From: Nocardioides speluncae
Lineage (GTDB): Bacteria; Actinomycetota; Actinomycetes; Propionibacteriales; Nocardioidaceae
Reading direction: 5' to 3'
Assembly (NCBI RefSeq): GCF_003121585.1
Contig: NZ_QEOO01000049.1
Location: forward strand, 62,001-126,000
Length of the DNA stretch: 64,000 nucleotides
Below, piece after piece: positions 8,329 through 17,122 of the stretch (positions are counted from its first letter, which is position 1; every line of letters starts with the position of its first letter). The translations under genes were made by a program, and so were the position numbers. A model generated the notes under the pieces. The model did no database searches, was not told the DNA's origin, and saw only the letters and a program-made list of their open reading frames with translations.

Positions 8329-11152
8329 AGGACAGGGCGTCGACCAGCTCGCGGCGGCCGGCGATCCCGAGCTTGGTGTAGATCCGGCCGAGGTGGTTCT
8401 CGACGGTCTTCGGGGAGACGAAGAGCTCCTGGGCGATGTCGCGGTTGGTACGGCCGCCGACCGCGAGGTCCGCGACCCGGCGCTCGCTCGCGGTCAGCGC
8501 GTCCGGGCCGACGGCCAGGGTCCGGCGCGGCCGGTCGCCGATCGCCTCGAGGGCGTCGGCGGCGCGGTCCCGCAGCACCCGGGATCCGCAGTCCGCGGCC
8601 AGCTCGCCGCCGCGCACGAGCACGTCGCGTGCGTCGGTCCGCCGCCTGGTCACCCGGTAGCACTCGCCGAGGTCGACCAGCGCCTTCGCGAGGTCGAGCC
8701 GGCTCGGGGACATCTCGAGCCAGTCCACGGCCTGCTCGAAGGCCTTGACCTGGCTGGCCGGCTCACCGGTGCTGACCATGCCGCGCAGCCGCAGCGCCGC
8801 GCCCACATCGGTCGGGGCGCCCCACCGGTGCGCCAGCTCGACCTGCTCCTCGGCGAGGGTGCGCGCCTCGTCCTCGTCGCCGAGCCGGAGCGCGGCGAGC
8901 GCGGCACTCCATCGCCACGGCACGCTCGCGGGGTCGAGCCCGGCCTGCTCGGTCGCCTTCCGCAGCTGCTGCGCGGCCGCGCGGGCGGCAGTCGGGTCCT
9001 GCTCGGCCAGCGCGGTGCGGCCCTTGGCCTCCAGCAGCCACATCGCCGGGATGACCGCGCTCGCCTGCCCGCAGCGCCGGTCGAAGTCGTCCAGGTAGCG
9101 CCGGGCCAGGGCGACCTCACCGCGCTCCAGGGCGGCGTGCGCGCCGAAGTGCGCGGCCGTCGCCCGCAGCGCCACGACGTGGGAGGAGTTGTCCTCCGGC
9201 TCGACGGCGGCCAGCGCGCTGTCGGACTCCACCTCGGCGCCGGCGACGTCGCCGAGGCGCCAGGCCAGGTACTGGGCGGTGTTGGCGACCATCGCGAACT
9301 CCACCGGCGAGCCGTGCCGCTGCACCCGCTCCCGGGCCCGGCGGATCTCGGCGCCGGCCATCGCGACGCCGTCGGCGGCGACCAGTGACATCACCGCGAC
9401 CACCCAGCCGACCATGCCCTCGATGCTCCCGGACGCGTCGTCGAAGAGCGCGCCCTCCGACAGCGCCCGAGCCGCGAGCCGGGCCACCTCGTCGTGCGGG
9501 TCGGCCTCATAGCGGCCGCGCTGGGCCGAGAGCGCCAGCAGCGTCCGCTCGTCGGGGCTGGTGCCGGGCAGGTGGGCGAAGTCCCGCAACCGGGCGGCGG
9601 CGGTACGGCGCTCCTCCGGGAGGAACGAGCGGATCACGCCCAGCCGCGCCTCCAGCACCAGCCGCGGCGGGTCGAGGGTGGCCGGCATCCCAGCGAGCAG
9701 GTCGGTCAGCTCGGCGACTGCCGCCGCACCGCCGTCGAGTACGGCGGTGGCCGACGCGGCCTGCCCGTGGAGCCGGGCGCGTTCGAGCGGATCGTCGTGT
9801 TCGACCGCGGCGCTGCGCAGGATCGGCCGGGCGCGGCGTACGTCGCCGGCTCGGAGCTGGGCTCGGCCGAGCTCGGCCGCGAGTGTCTGGTCGTCGGGCT
9901 GCTCGGCGGTGGCCCGTTCGAGGTGCCGGGCCGCGGTGGCATGGTCGCCGGCCGCGGTCGCGAGGACCGCGGCCTCACGGAGTAGGTCGGCCGCCTCCGC
10001 CAGGCTGCCGGCCGGCGCGAAGGCGAGATGGGCGGCGACCACGGCCGCCGGAGCCCGCCCGGCGTGCAGGGTCGTGGCGGCCCGGGCATGGAGGTGGGCG
10101 GTCTCGACCGGCCCCAGCGCCGCCAGCGTGGCCTCGCGGATCACGGGATGGACGAAGGCCAGGGTGCGCTGGCGGATCAGCACGTTGTCGGCGACCAGCC
10201 GGTCCAGCGCCTCCTGCAGCCGGTCGGGCGGTAGCTCGACGAGCTCGCCGGCCAGCAGTGCGTCGTACCCGTGCCCGTGTCCGAGCACCGCCGCCGCACC
10301 AGCCAGCGCGAGCGCGTCCGGGGTGAGGCGGCTCAGCAGGGCGCGGGAGACCGTCGTCGGCCCGAGCCCGCGTACGGCGATCGCCGACGCCGGGTCGTCG
10401 AGCGGATGGCCTGTCGCGACCAGCTCGTCGAGCAGGGCGCTGGTCAGGAACGGATTGCCGCCGGACGCCAGGTGGACCGCCGCGATCACGGCCTCGTGCG
10501 GCGGCGTACCGCGGTCCGCCCCGAACGCCTCGACCGCCGCCCGGGTCAGCGGCCGCGGCAGCAGCAGCTCGGCGTGGCGCGACGAGGTCAGCTCCGCGAG
10601 CGCGCCAGTGCGGTCCGCCGGCGGCCGGGTCGCCACGACCAACGCGATCGGCAGGTCGGCCACCCGGCGCGAGAGGTAGTTGAGGAAGCCCAGCGACGGC
10701 GGGTCGGACCACTGCGCGTCGTCAACGGTGATCAGCAGCGGCCGGGTCGAGGAGAGGTCGACCGCGACCCACCACAGCGCGTGCAGGGTGCGGGCCACCT
10801 CGGCGTCGCCGGCGCCCGGACCGGCCGGCGCCGTGTCGAGCGCGGAGAGCGCGTTGCCGGTCGGGCCGGCCACGATCGCCTCCCGGGTGGCTCCCGAGTA
10901 CCGCGAGATCGAGCGCTCCACCATCTGCCGGACCACGCCCCACGCCATCGCGCTCTCGAGCTCGTCGCCGGTGGCCTGCAGCCGGCCGAAGCCGCGCTCC
11001 TTCGCCAGCCGCCGGGTCTCCTCGACCAGGCGGGTCTTGCCGATCCCGGCCTCGCCCTCGATCACCAGCACCTGTCCGGTCCCGGTGGCGGACGCATCCA
11101 GGGCGGCCGCGATCCGCGCGAGCTCGGTCTCGCGCTCGAGGGTCCCCGTCAT
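8327..11152 (-). CDS. Large ATP-binding LuxR-family regulator (LAL type)
   Basis: 941 residues. N-terminal AAA-type ATPase: Walker A EGEAGIGKTRLVEE near residue 35 and Walker B-like RPLLITVDDAQWSD near 145. The long middle consists of TPR-like helical repeats. The C-terminus is a LuxR helix-turn-helix (LTASERRVADLAVGGRTNRD, then FVSPKTVENHLGRIYTKLGI). Such MalT-like proteins switch on promoters when a ligand and ATP promote oligomerisation; the ligand cannot be read from the sequence. The ATG at 11152 overlaps the stop of the upstream metallohydrolase (ATGA), so the two are co-translated and may share a signal. The open frame continues upstream, but only as antisense of that gene. Confidence 0.9.
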   Translation of the reverse strand: MTGTLERETELARIAAALDASATGTGQVLVIEGEAGIGKTRLVEETRRLAKERGFGRLQATGDELESAMAWGVVRQMVERSISRYSGATREAIVAGPTGNALSALDTAPAGPGAGDAEVARTLHALWWVAVDLSSTRPLLITVDDAQWSDPPSLGFLNYLSRRVADLPIALVVATRPPADRTGALAELTSSRHAELLLPRPLTRAAVEAFGADRGTPPHEAVIAAVHLASGGNPFLTSALLDELVATGHPLDDPASAIAVRGLGPTTVSRALLSRLTPDALALAGAAAVLGHGHGYDALLAGELVELPPDRLQEALDRLVADNVLIRQRTLAFVHPVIREATLAALGPVETAHLHARAATTLHAGRAPAAVVAAHLAFAPAGSLAEAADLLREAAVLATAAGDHATAARHLERATAEQPDDQTLAAELGRAQLRAGDVRRARPILRSAAVEHDDPLERARLHGQAASATAVLDGGAAAVAELTDLLAGMPATLDPPRLVLEARLGVIRSFLPEERRTAAARLRDFAHLPGTSPDERTLLALSAQRGRYEADPHDEVARLAARALSEGALFDDASGSIEGMVGWVVAVMSLVAADGVAMAGAEIRRARERVQRHGSPVEFAMVANTAQYLAWRLGDVAGAEVESDSALAAVEPEDNSSHVVALRATAAHFGAHAALERGEVALARRYLDDFDRRCGQASAVIPAMWLLEAKGRTALAEQDPTAARAAAQQLRKATEQAGLDPASVPWRWSAALAALRLGDEDEARTLAEEQVELAHRWGAPTDVGAALRLRGMVSTGEPASQVKAFEQAVDWLEMSPSRLDLAKALVDLGECYRVTRRRTDARDVLVRGGELAADCGSRVLRDRAADALEAIGDRPRRTLAVGPDALTASERRVADLAVGGRTNRDIAQELFVSPKTVENHLGRIYTKLGIAGRRELVDALS

Positions 11153-11799
11153 GACCCTGAGGGTACGGCGCGACTCAGGCGCTCCGGATCGCGCAGCGGC
11201 TTGCCGTGGCCGAACAGCGCGAGCTCCGGCCGCAGCTCGGCCAGCCGCCGCATCGAGGAGCGGTTCTCGGCGATGTCCACGGTCAGGAACGACCACGGCT
11301 CCCGGACCTTCGGCAGCCGGATGAACACGTCGCCGCACAGCAGCACCCGGTCGGACTCGCGCCACAGCGCGATGTGGCCGGGGGAGTGGCCCGGGGTGTC
11401 CAGCACCTCGAAGCCGGCGACTTCGTCGCCCTCGGCAAGGCCACGGCCGACCTGCCAGGCCGGCGGCATCGGCATCTTGCTCATGAGCTTGGGGATCCGG
11501 CCCGGGCCGGTCACCGGCGTTGCGGTCTCGATCGCCTCGGCGTCCTTGGCGCCGGTCCACAGCGGCACGCCGAGCTCTTCGCAGACCGCGGCGCTGGACC
11601 CGAAGTGGTCGGGGTGCGCGTGGGTGACCAGGTGCGCGGAGACCTTGTGGCCCGAGAGGTCGCGGAGGATACGGCGCCGCGAGGCCGGCGTACCGGCGTC
11701 GACGAGTACGTCGCCCACGAGATAGGCGTTGACGAAATGGGGCGGTTTCCCCAGCAGTTGGTGCACCCCGGGAGCGAGTTCGCGCACGCGCCGGATCAT
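11149..11799 (-). CDS. Metallo-beta-lactamase-fold hydrolase
   Basis: 216 residues. Metal-site motifs in order: VDAGTPAS near 33, the dinuclear-site signature THAHPDHFGS near 60, DTPGHSPGHIALW near 133, LLCGDVF near 150 and a last histidine in FGHGKPL near 198. This set matches the glyoxalase II/lactonase-like branch; substrate unknown. GGAGG lies 13 bases before ATG 11799. It precedes the LAL regulator with a four-base overlap and lies just downstream of a foldback repeat (11847–12036) that fills the upstream spacer. Confidence 0.85.
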   Translation of the reverse strand: MIRRVRELAPGVHQLLGKPPHFVNAYLVGDVLVDAGTPASRRRILRDLSGHKVSAHLVTHAHPDHFGSSAAVCEELGVPLWTGAKDAEAIETATPVTGPGRIPKLMSKMPMPPAWQVGRGLAEGDEVAGFEVLDTPGHSPGHIALWRESDRVLLCGDVFIRLPKVREPWSFLTVDIAENRSSMRRLAELRPELALFGHGKPLRDPERLSRAVPSGS

Positions 11800-11846
11800 A
11801 TCGATCAGACGGCCTCCGGCGTGGCCGTTTCAGGAGAGGGCCTCGT

Positions 11847-12036
11847 GGCCGGGCGGCCCCCTCGGGGCGTGTCCCGGCGCCCCTGCCCTGCGGCGCGACG
11901 CCCGGCACGCACGCTGGCTGCGTTGGCGTCGGTCGACGGGCCACCGGCCCGCCTCCCTCCGCCGCCTTGCCATCGCACGCACCGGACGCCGCGCCGCGAC
12001 GGCCAGGGACGCCGGGACACGCCCCGCCGCCCGGCC
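11847..12036 (+). repeat. Foldback repeat, copy A
   Basis: Largest copy (190 bp) of the dispersed family. The outer arms are locus-specific: GGCCGGGCGG plus a perfect 17-base block at 11863–11879, matched by 12010–12036; the left arm carries six extra bases between its two blocks. The shared core contains GGCTGCGTTGGCG, a CCGGCC mini-hairpin and CTCCGCCGCCTTGCC. It occupies the spacer between the membrane protein (stop at 12047, minus) and the hydrolase (start at 11799, minus). Here the arm ends 47 bases before the gene start and does not contain its Shine-Dalgarno sequence. Confidence 0.85.
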
Positions 12037-12046
12037 ACGTCGGCCC

Positions 12047-12739
12047 TCAGGCGATGTGGGCCGGCTCGCGGGGAGCGGGCGCCGCCTCGAGGTGCCAGAC
12101 GTTCTTCGCGCTGCGCAGGATGCTGATGCTCAGCGCCAGCACCCACAGGCTCCACAGGGCGCCCATGGTGGCGGTGGTGCCCCAGCCCTGCGCGCTGTAG
12201 AAGTCCGCGGCGTCGTCGCCGAAGAACACCGCGGGCAGGAACGCCAGGTTGATCACCGCGAGCACGAACGCCGAGGTCGCGACCCAGCTCGGGAGCATCC
12301 CGGTGCGGCGTACGACGAGGGCCAGCGTGATCAGGAACAGCGCCATCAGCAGCCGCGAGACACCGCCCTGGAGGAGATACTGCGCCGCGGCAAACGGCCC
12401 CTCAGTGGTGGTATCGATGTCGCGTTCCACGGAGATCGCGGCGCCCACCTCCATCGACTGTGGGACGTAGACAACGGCGACCCACAGCGAGCCGGCCATC
12501 TGCAGGACGCTGCCGTGCCAGTCCGACGGCGGGTCGACCTGGTGGACGAGCTGGCGCAGCCCGGCGAAGAACACCAGGAACACCGTGCAGCCGGTGATCC
12601 CGACCAGACTGCGGGTGAGGATGTTCCAGTCGGGAGGCGCTCCCGAGTAGATGAAGTAGAGCGGCACGACCGCGAAGACGATGACGCTGGCGACGATCCC
12701 GAACAGGCCGACGTTGCGGCGGATAGAGGCTTCATGCAT
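12047..12739 (-). CDS. Unknown six-helix membrane protein under TetR control
   Basis: 230 residues with about six hydrophobic segments (IVASVIVFAVVPLYFIY, GCTVFLVFFAGL, LWVAVVYVP, LLMALFLITLALVV, TSAFVLAVINLAFLPAVFF, ALWSLWVLALSISIL). No catalytic motif seen; the layout resembles DUF4386-like proteins but I do not claim that family. AGGAGG precedes ATG 12739 closely. It is divergent from the TetR gene at 12863 across a 123-base gap full of CGAGACG repeats, so it is the probable target of that repressor. Confidence 0.75.
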   Translation of the reverse strand: MHEASIRRNVGLFGIVASVIVFAVVPLYFIYSGAPPDWNILTRSLVGITGCTVFLVFFAGLRQLVHQVDPPSDWHGSVLQMAGSLWVAVVYVPQSMEVGAAISVERDIDTTTEGPFAAAQYLLQGGVSRLLMALFLITLALVVRRTGMLPSWVATSAFVLAVINLAFLPAVFFGDDAADFYSAQGWGTTATMGALWSLWVLALSISILRSAKNVWHLEAAPAPREPAHIA

Positions 12740-12773
12740 GGGGCCCTCCTGGACTCAGAACTACGTGGCGGAG

Positions 12774-12839
12774 CGAGACGTATCGTCTCGTCACGAGACG
12801 CTAGACCTGCCTGGCGAAATGTGTCAAGACGGTCCGTCT
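12774..12839. promoter_or_regulatory. TetR operator cluster (CGAGACG repeats)
   Basis: CGAGACG-TAT-CGTCTCG is a perfect palindrome at 12774–12790; a further CGAGACG lies at 12794–12800. A second inverted site, AGACGG-TC-CGTCTC, sits near 12828–12840, just upstream of the TetR -10 element. Placement between divergent genes, one a TetR, suggests shared autoregulation. Confidence 0.65.
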
Positions 12840-12849
12840 CGTCTTGTTG

Positions 12850-12855
12850 TAACCT
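12850..12855 (+). promoter_or_regulatory. -10 hexamer of the TetR gene, leaderless start
   Basis: TAACCT ends seven bases before ATG 12863, and no ribosome-binding site intervenes. It directly follows the second operator site. Confidence 0.45.
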
Positions 12856-12862
12856 GGGGTGC

Positions 12863-13450
12863 ATGAGTACGCCGAACCCCGACCGCCGCAACGAGCGCTC
12901 CCGCACCGCGATCCTGGAAGCGGCCATGGAGCTGTGCCAGGAGCGCGGGTTCCCCAAGACCACGATGGAGGGCATCGCCGCCCGGGCCGGGGTCGGGAAG
13001 CAGACGATCTACCGCTGGTGGCCGTCCAAGGCCGCGGTGATCCTCGAGGCGCTCAACGAGCACGTCGGCGACGTCACCGACTTCCCGTCGACCGGCGACG
13101 TCGTCGCTGACCTGACCAAGCAGATGAGCGGGGTCGCGCGGCTGCTGGTCAGCGATGAGTTCGCGCCGTACACCAAGGGCCTGCTGCCCGCTGCCCAGAA
13201 CGACGCCGAGCTGGCCGCCGCGCTCCTCCAGAGCATCATTGCGCCGCGGGCCCAGGCCTGCCGGGAGCGGCTGGCGCTCGCCCAGAAGGAGGGTCAGCTC
13301 CGGCCCGACGTCGACCTCGACGACGTCGTCGAGCTGCTCTACGCGCCGCTGTACTACCGGCTGTTCCTGCACACCCGGCCGATCAGCCCGAAGCAGGTGC
13401 CGGGGATGCTGGCGCTGGCCTTCGACGGCGTCGGCGTCCGCGACAAGTAG
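12863..13450 (+). CDS. TetR/AcrR-family repressor
   Basis: 195 residues. The N-terminal helix-turn-helix reads AILEAAMELCQERGFPKTTM, then IAARAGVGKQTIYRWWPSKA, with the IYRWW recognition helix of the AcrR branch. The C-terminal part (about 80–190) is the ligand and dimer domain, with the PDVDLDDVVELLYAPLYYRL pattern of the TetR C-terminal family. Ligand unknown. Divergent from the membrane protein at 12739; the CGAGACG sites between them are the likely operators. Confidence 0.9.
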   Translation: MSTPNPDRRNERSRTAILEAAMELCQERGFPKTTMEGIAARAGVGKQTIYRWWPSKAAVILEALNEHVGDVTDFPSTGDVVADLTKQMSGVARLLVSDEFAPYTKGLLPAAQNDAELAAALLQSIIAPRAQACRERLALAQKEGQLRPDVDLDDVVELLYAPLYYRLFLHTRPISPKQVPGMLALAFDGVGVRDK

Positions 13451-13556
13451 GACCAGATGACCACGAGCGAATTCGGCGAGGCCCCTTCCGCTCTTGTGAT
13501 GTAGGCGACAGACTGCCCTGCATTGCCCGGACGACAGTCCGGATCACAGGTGAGCC

Positions 13557-14369
13557 ATGGAGGTGCACGAGGTGGCGGTGACCGACACCGGCGTAAGGGG
13601 TCCGACCCGGGCCCGGATCGAAGCGAAGACCCTGCGCACGGATCGGTGGTGGCTGAGCCCGCTGCTGACGTTCCTGGTGTTCTCCGCGTTCGTCGTCTAC
13701 GCAACCTGGCGGGCGTTCGTCGGCGCTGACTACTACGCGTCGCCGTACCTCTCGCCGTTCTACTCGCCGTGCTTGACCGACTCGTGCACCGAGGGGTCGT
13801 CCGACTTCGGGCAGCCGTTCTCGTGGTGGCAGCTGTCGCCGGCGCTGCTCATCCTGATCTTCCCGCTCGGGTTCCGGATGACCTGTTACTACTACCGCAA
13901 GGCCTACTACCGGGCGTTCTGGCTGTCCCCGCCGGCCTGCGCGGTGGCCGAGCCGCACAAGGGCTACTCGGGCGAGACCCGGTTCCCGCTGATCCTGCAG
14001 AACCTGCACCGCTGGTTCTGGTACGCCGCGGTCGTGGTGGCCGCCATACTCACCTACGACGTGGTGCTGGCGTTCCGCGACGAGCATCACGAGTGGGGCC
14101 ATATGGGCCTCGGCACCGTGCTGATGGCGATCAACGTCGTCCTGATCTGGCTCTACACGGTTTCGTGCCACTCGTGCCGACATGCCGTCGGCGGCCGGCT
14201 CAGGCACTTCTCCAAACACCCGGTCCGCTACAAGATGTGGACCTGGGTGTCCAAGCAGAACGCCCATCACGCCAAGTACGCGTGGTACTCCCTGTTCTCC
14301 GTGGCCCTGGTCGACCTCTACATCATGTTGGTGGCCAACGGCACGATCGATGATCTGAGGTTCTTCTAG
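13557..14369 (+). CDS. Succinate dehydrogenase membrane anchor (mycobacterial Sdh1 type)
   Basis: 270 residues with five membrane segments (WWLSPLLTFLVFSAFVVYAT, SPALLILIFPLGF, WFWYAAVVVAAILTYDVVLA, VLMAINVVLIWLYTVSC, WYSLFSVALVDLYIMLV). Length, gene order and residues such as RKAYYRAFWLSPPACAV match the anchor of M. tuberculosis Sdh1 (Rv0249c-like) rather than the b558 anchor at 746. It should hold the SdhA/SdhB dimer to the membrane and reduce menaquinone. The start is ATG 13557, and its stop TAG directly abuts the sdhA ATG. The leader contains a short CCGGAC/GTCCGG hairpin at 13527–13542. Confidence 0.85.
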   Translation: MEVHEVAVTDTGVRGPTRARIEAKTLRTDRWWLSPLLTFLVFSAFVVYATWRAFVGADYYASPYLSPFYSPCLTDSCTEGSSDFGQPFSWWQLSPALLILIFPLGFRMTCYYYRKAYYRAFWLSPPACAVAEPHKGYSGETRFPLILQNLHRWFWYAAVVVAAILTYDVVLAFRDEHHEWGHMGLGTVLMAINVVLIWLYTVSCHSCRHAVGGRLRHFSKHPVRYKMWTWVSKQNAHHAKYAWYSLFSVALVDLYIMLVANGTIDDLRFF

Positions 14370-16238
14370 ATGAGCGACCGTCACCCGATGACGGGTAACG
14401 AGATGAGTGGCGACGAGCAGGGCGGGCTGGAGCGGCACAAGTACGACGTGGTTGTGATCGGGGCGGGCGGGGCCGGGCTGCGCGCCGCCATCGCCGCCCA
14501 CGACGCGGGCGCCAAGACCGCCGTGGTTTGCAAGAGCCTGCTCGGCAAGGCGCACACCGTGATGGCCGAGGGTGGCATCGCCGCGGCCATGGGCAACCGC
14601 TGGCCGGAGGACAACTGGGAGGTCCACTTCCGCGACACCATGCGCGGCGGCAAGATGCTCAACAACTGGCGGATGGCCCAGCTGCACGCCCAGGAGGCGC
14701 CGGAGCGGGTCCAGGAGCTCGAGGACTGGGGCGCGCTGTTCGACCGCACCGACGACGGGCTGATCTCCCAGCGCGACTTCGGCGGCCACAAGTACGCCCG
14801 CCTCGCCCACGTCGGCGACCGCACCGGCCTGGAGATGATCCGCACCCTGCAGCAGCGGACCGTCGCGCTCGGCATCGACGTCTACATGGAGTGCACGGTC
14901 ACCGACCTCCTGAAGGACGGCGACAAGATGGCCGGCGCCTTCGGCTACTGGCGCGAGACCGGCCGGTTCGTGGTCTTCGAAGCGCCGTCGGTGATCCTCG
15001 CGACCGGCGGCATCGGCAAGTCGTTCAAGGTCACCTCGAACTCCTGGGAGTACACCGGCGACGGCCACGCGCTCGCCCTGCGTGCGGGCGCGGCCCTGAT
15101 CAACATGGAGTTCGTGCAGTTCCACCCGACCGGCATGGTCTGGCCGCCGTCGGTGAAGGGCCTGCTGGTCACGGAGTCGGTGCGCGGCGACGGCGGCGTC
15201 CTCAAGAACTCCGAGGGCAAGCGGTTCATGTTCGACTACATCCCGGACTTCTTCAAGGCCGAGACGGCCGACACCATCGAGGAGGCCGACCGGTGGTACG
15301 ACGACAAGAAGAACAACCGCCGGCCACCCGAGCTGCTGCCCCGTGACGAGGTCGCGCGCGCGATCAACTCCGAGATCAAGGCCGGTCGTGGCTCACCGCA
15401 CGGCGGCATCTTCCTCGACATCGCGTCCCGGCGTACGCCGGAGTTCATCCGCAAGCGGCTGCCGTCGATGTACCACCAGTTCAAGGAGCTGGCCGATGTC
15501 GACATCACCGCCGAGCCGATGGAGATCGGGCCGACCTGCCACTACGTGATGGGTGGCGTCGAGGTCGACCCGGACACCCAGGAGAGCGCGGTCACCGGCC
15601 TGTACGCCGTGGGCGAGTGCTCCGGCGGCATGCACGGCTCCAACCGCCTCGGCGGCAACTCGCTCGGCGACCTGCTGGTCTTCGGCAAACTCGCGGGCGA
15701 GGCGGCGACGGCGTACACCAACTCGCTGGGCGAGACGCGGCCGGCGATCAACGAGGACGACGTGAAGGCGGCCTCGGTGGACGCGCTGGCGCCGTTCACT
15801 GTGTCCGATTCTTTGGCGGGGGTCGGCGAGAACCCGTACACGATCCAGAGCGACCTGCAGCAGTCGATGAACGACCTGGTCGGCATCATCCGCAACGGCG
15901 AGGAGCTCGAGCAGTCGTTGCAGGAGATCGAAGCCTTCAAGAAGCGGGCCAGGTCGATGGTGGTCGAGGGGCACCGGCAGTACAACCCCGGCTGGCACCT
16001 GTCGATCGACCTCTGGAACATGCTGATCGTCTCCGAGGCGATTGCGAAGGCGGCGCTGGCCCGTGAAGAGTCGCGCGGCGGCCACACCCGGGACGACTTC
16101 CCCAAGACCGACCACGAGGTGTGGGGCAAGAAGAACCTGATCGTGACCCTGAACGAGAGCGGCGAGGGTGTGGAGCTGAGCGAGAAGCCACTGCCGGAGA
16201 TGCCGGACGAGCTCAAGAAGTACTTCGAGGAGAGCTGA
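14370..16238 (+). CDS. sdhA: Succinate dehydrogenase / fumarate reductase flavoprotein (second set)
   Basis: 622 residues; oxidises succinate or, in reverse, reduces fumarate. FAD fold YDVVVIGAGGAGLRAAIAA from about residue 27; covalent-FAD motif KAHTVMAEGGIAAAMGNRW with the histidine near 66; substrate-site region VQFHPTGMVWPPSVKGLLVT and ESVRGDGGVLKN; HGSNRLGGNSLGDLLVFGK near 425; and the C-terminal capping helices RQYNPGWHLSIDLWNML. Three possible ATGs (14370, 14388, 14403) lie before the conserved part; I keep the first because it abuts the anchor stop. Second gene of the sdh2 operon. Confidence 0.94.
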   Translation: MSDRHPMTGNEMSGDEQGGLERHKYDVVVIGAGGAGLRAAIAAHDAGAKTAVVCKSLLGKAHTVMAEGGIAAAMGNRWPEDNWEVHFRDTMRGGKMLNNWRMAQLHAQEAPERVQELEDWGALFDRTDDGLISQRDFGGHKYARLAHVGDRTGLEMIRTLQQRTVALGIDVYMECTVTDLLKDGDKMAGAFGYWRETGRFVVFEAPSVILATGGIGKSFKVTSNSWEYTGDGHALALRAGAALINMEFVQFHPTGMVWPPSVKGLLVTESVRGDGGVLKNSEGKRFMFDYIPDFFKAETADTIEEADRWYDDKKNNRRPPELLPRDEVARAINSEIKAGRGSPHGGIFLDIASRRTPEFIRKRLPSMYHQFKELADVDITAEPMEIGPTCHYVMGGVEVDPDTQESAVTGLYAVGECSGGMHGSNRLGGNSLGDLLVFGKLAGEAATAYTNSLGETRPAINEDDVKAASVDALAPFTVSDSLAGVGENPYTIQSDLQQSMNDLVGIIRNGEELEQSLQEIEAFKKRARSMVVEGHRQYNPGWHLSIDLWNMLIVSEAIAKAALAREESRGGHTRDDFPKTDHEVWGKKNLIVTLNESGEGVELSEKPLPEMPDELKKYFEES

Positions 16239-16239
16239 G

Positions 16240-17016
16240 ATGGCTTACCAGCTGAAGCTGCGGATCTGGCGCGGCGACAAGGACGGCGGCGAGATCAAGG
16301 ACTACCCCGTCGAGGTCTCCGAGGGTGAGGTCGTCCTGGACGCGATCCACCGGGTGCAGGGCACCCAGGCCGGGGATCTCGCCGTACGGTGGAACTGCAA
16401 GGCCGGCAAGTGCGGCTCCTGCTCCGCCGAGGTCAACGGCAAGCCGCGGCTGATGTGCATGTGCCGGCTGTCGGACTTCGCCGAGGACGAGACGATCACC
16501 GTCACCCCGATGCGCACCTTCCCGGTGATCCGCGACCTGGTGACCGACGTGTCGTACAACTACGAGAAGGCCAAGGAGCTGCCGAGCGCCGAGCTCGGGC
16601 CGCGCGACGCCGACGGCAAGCGCCGGATGGCGCAGATCGACGTGGAGCGGGGCCAGGAGTTCCGCAAGTGCATCGAGTGCTTCCTGTGCCAGAACACCTG
16701 CCACGTCGTCCGCGACCACGAGGACAACAAGTCGGCGTTTGCTGGGCCTCGGTTCTTCCTGCGGTACGCCGAGCTGGACATGCACCCGCTCGACACCCAC
16801 GACCGGCGGGCGCTCGCGCAGGAGGCGGCGGGCATCGGGATGTGCAACATCACCAAGTGCTGCACCGAGGTCTGTCCCGAGCACATCAAGATCACCGACA
16901 ACGCGATCATCCCGATGAAGGAGCGCGTGGCCGACCGCAAGTTCGACCCGCTGGTCTGGCTCGGCAACAAGATCGGCATCCGCACCAAGGACTACGACGG
17001 CCGCACCGAGGTCTGA
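16240..17016 (+). CDS. sdhB: Succinate dehydrogenase iron-sulfur subunit (second set)
   Basis: 258 residues; electron wire between FAD and quinone. N-terminal 2Fe-2S ferredoxin fold with NCKAGKCGSCSAEVNG and a fourth cysteine in LMCMCRLSDF. The C-terminal domain has CIECFLCQNTC and CNITKCCTEVCPEHI for the 4Fe-4S and 3Fe-4S clusters. ATG one base after the sdhA stop. With this gene the set is complete, whereas the set at the left edge runs out of the window. Transcription probably ends in the palindrome region at 17060–17085. Confidence 0.95.
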   Translation: MAYQLKLRIWRGDKDGGEIKDYPVEVSEGEVVLDAIHRVQGTQAGDLAVRWNCKAGKCGSCSAEVNGKPRLMCMCRLSDFAEDETITVTPMRTFPVIRDLVTDVSYNYEKAKELPSAELGPRDADGKRRMAQIDVERGQEFRKCIECFLCQNTCHVVRDHEDNKSAFAGPRFFLRYAELDMHPLDTHDRRALAQEAAGIGMCNITKCCTEVCPEHIKITDNAIIPMKERVADRKFDPLVWLGNKIGIRTKDYDGRTEV

Positions 17017-17059
17017 ATTGCGCAGTTCTGGCCCCTAGCTGCGCGCTCCGAGCAAGTAG

Positions 17060-17085
17060 TTATCACTTAGTTGAATAAGTGATAA
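17060..17085. promoter_or_regulatory. Perfect palindrome upstream of fic (probable operator)
   Basis: TTATCACTTA and its exact complement TAAGTGATAA flank six bases. A further half-site TTATCAC lies at 17101–17107. It is strikingly AT-rich for this genome. GATAAT at 17081–17086 could be the -10 of the fic promoter, so binding there would repress. A dual role as sdhB terminator cannot be excluded. Confidence 0.65.
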
Positions 17086-17122
17086 TCTAAGCGCGTCTCG
17101 TTATCACATCGAGGGGGCGCGA

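Noticed and set aside
11153..11944. N-terminal extension of the LAL regulator
   Set aside because: Only the shadow of the metallohydrolase and foldback copy A; the Walker A motif is placed normally from ATG 11152.
13527..13542. CCGGAC-GACA-GTCCGG hairpin before the sdh anchor as a regulatory site
   Set aside because: Six-base stem in very GC-rich DNA; expected often by chance.
13383..15125. 580-residue open frame opposite the sdh anchor and sdhA
   Set aside because: Crosses several genes antisense and has shadow-type composition.
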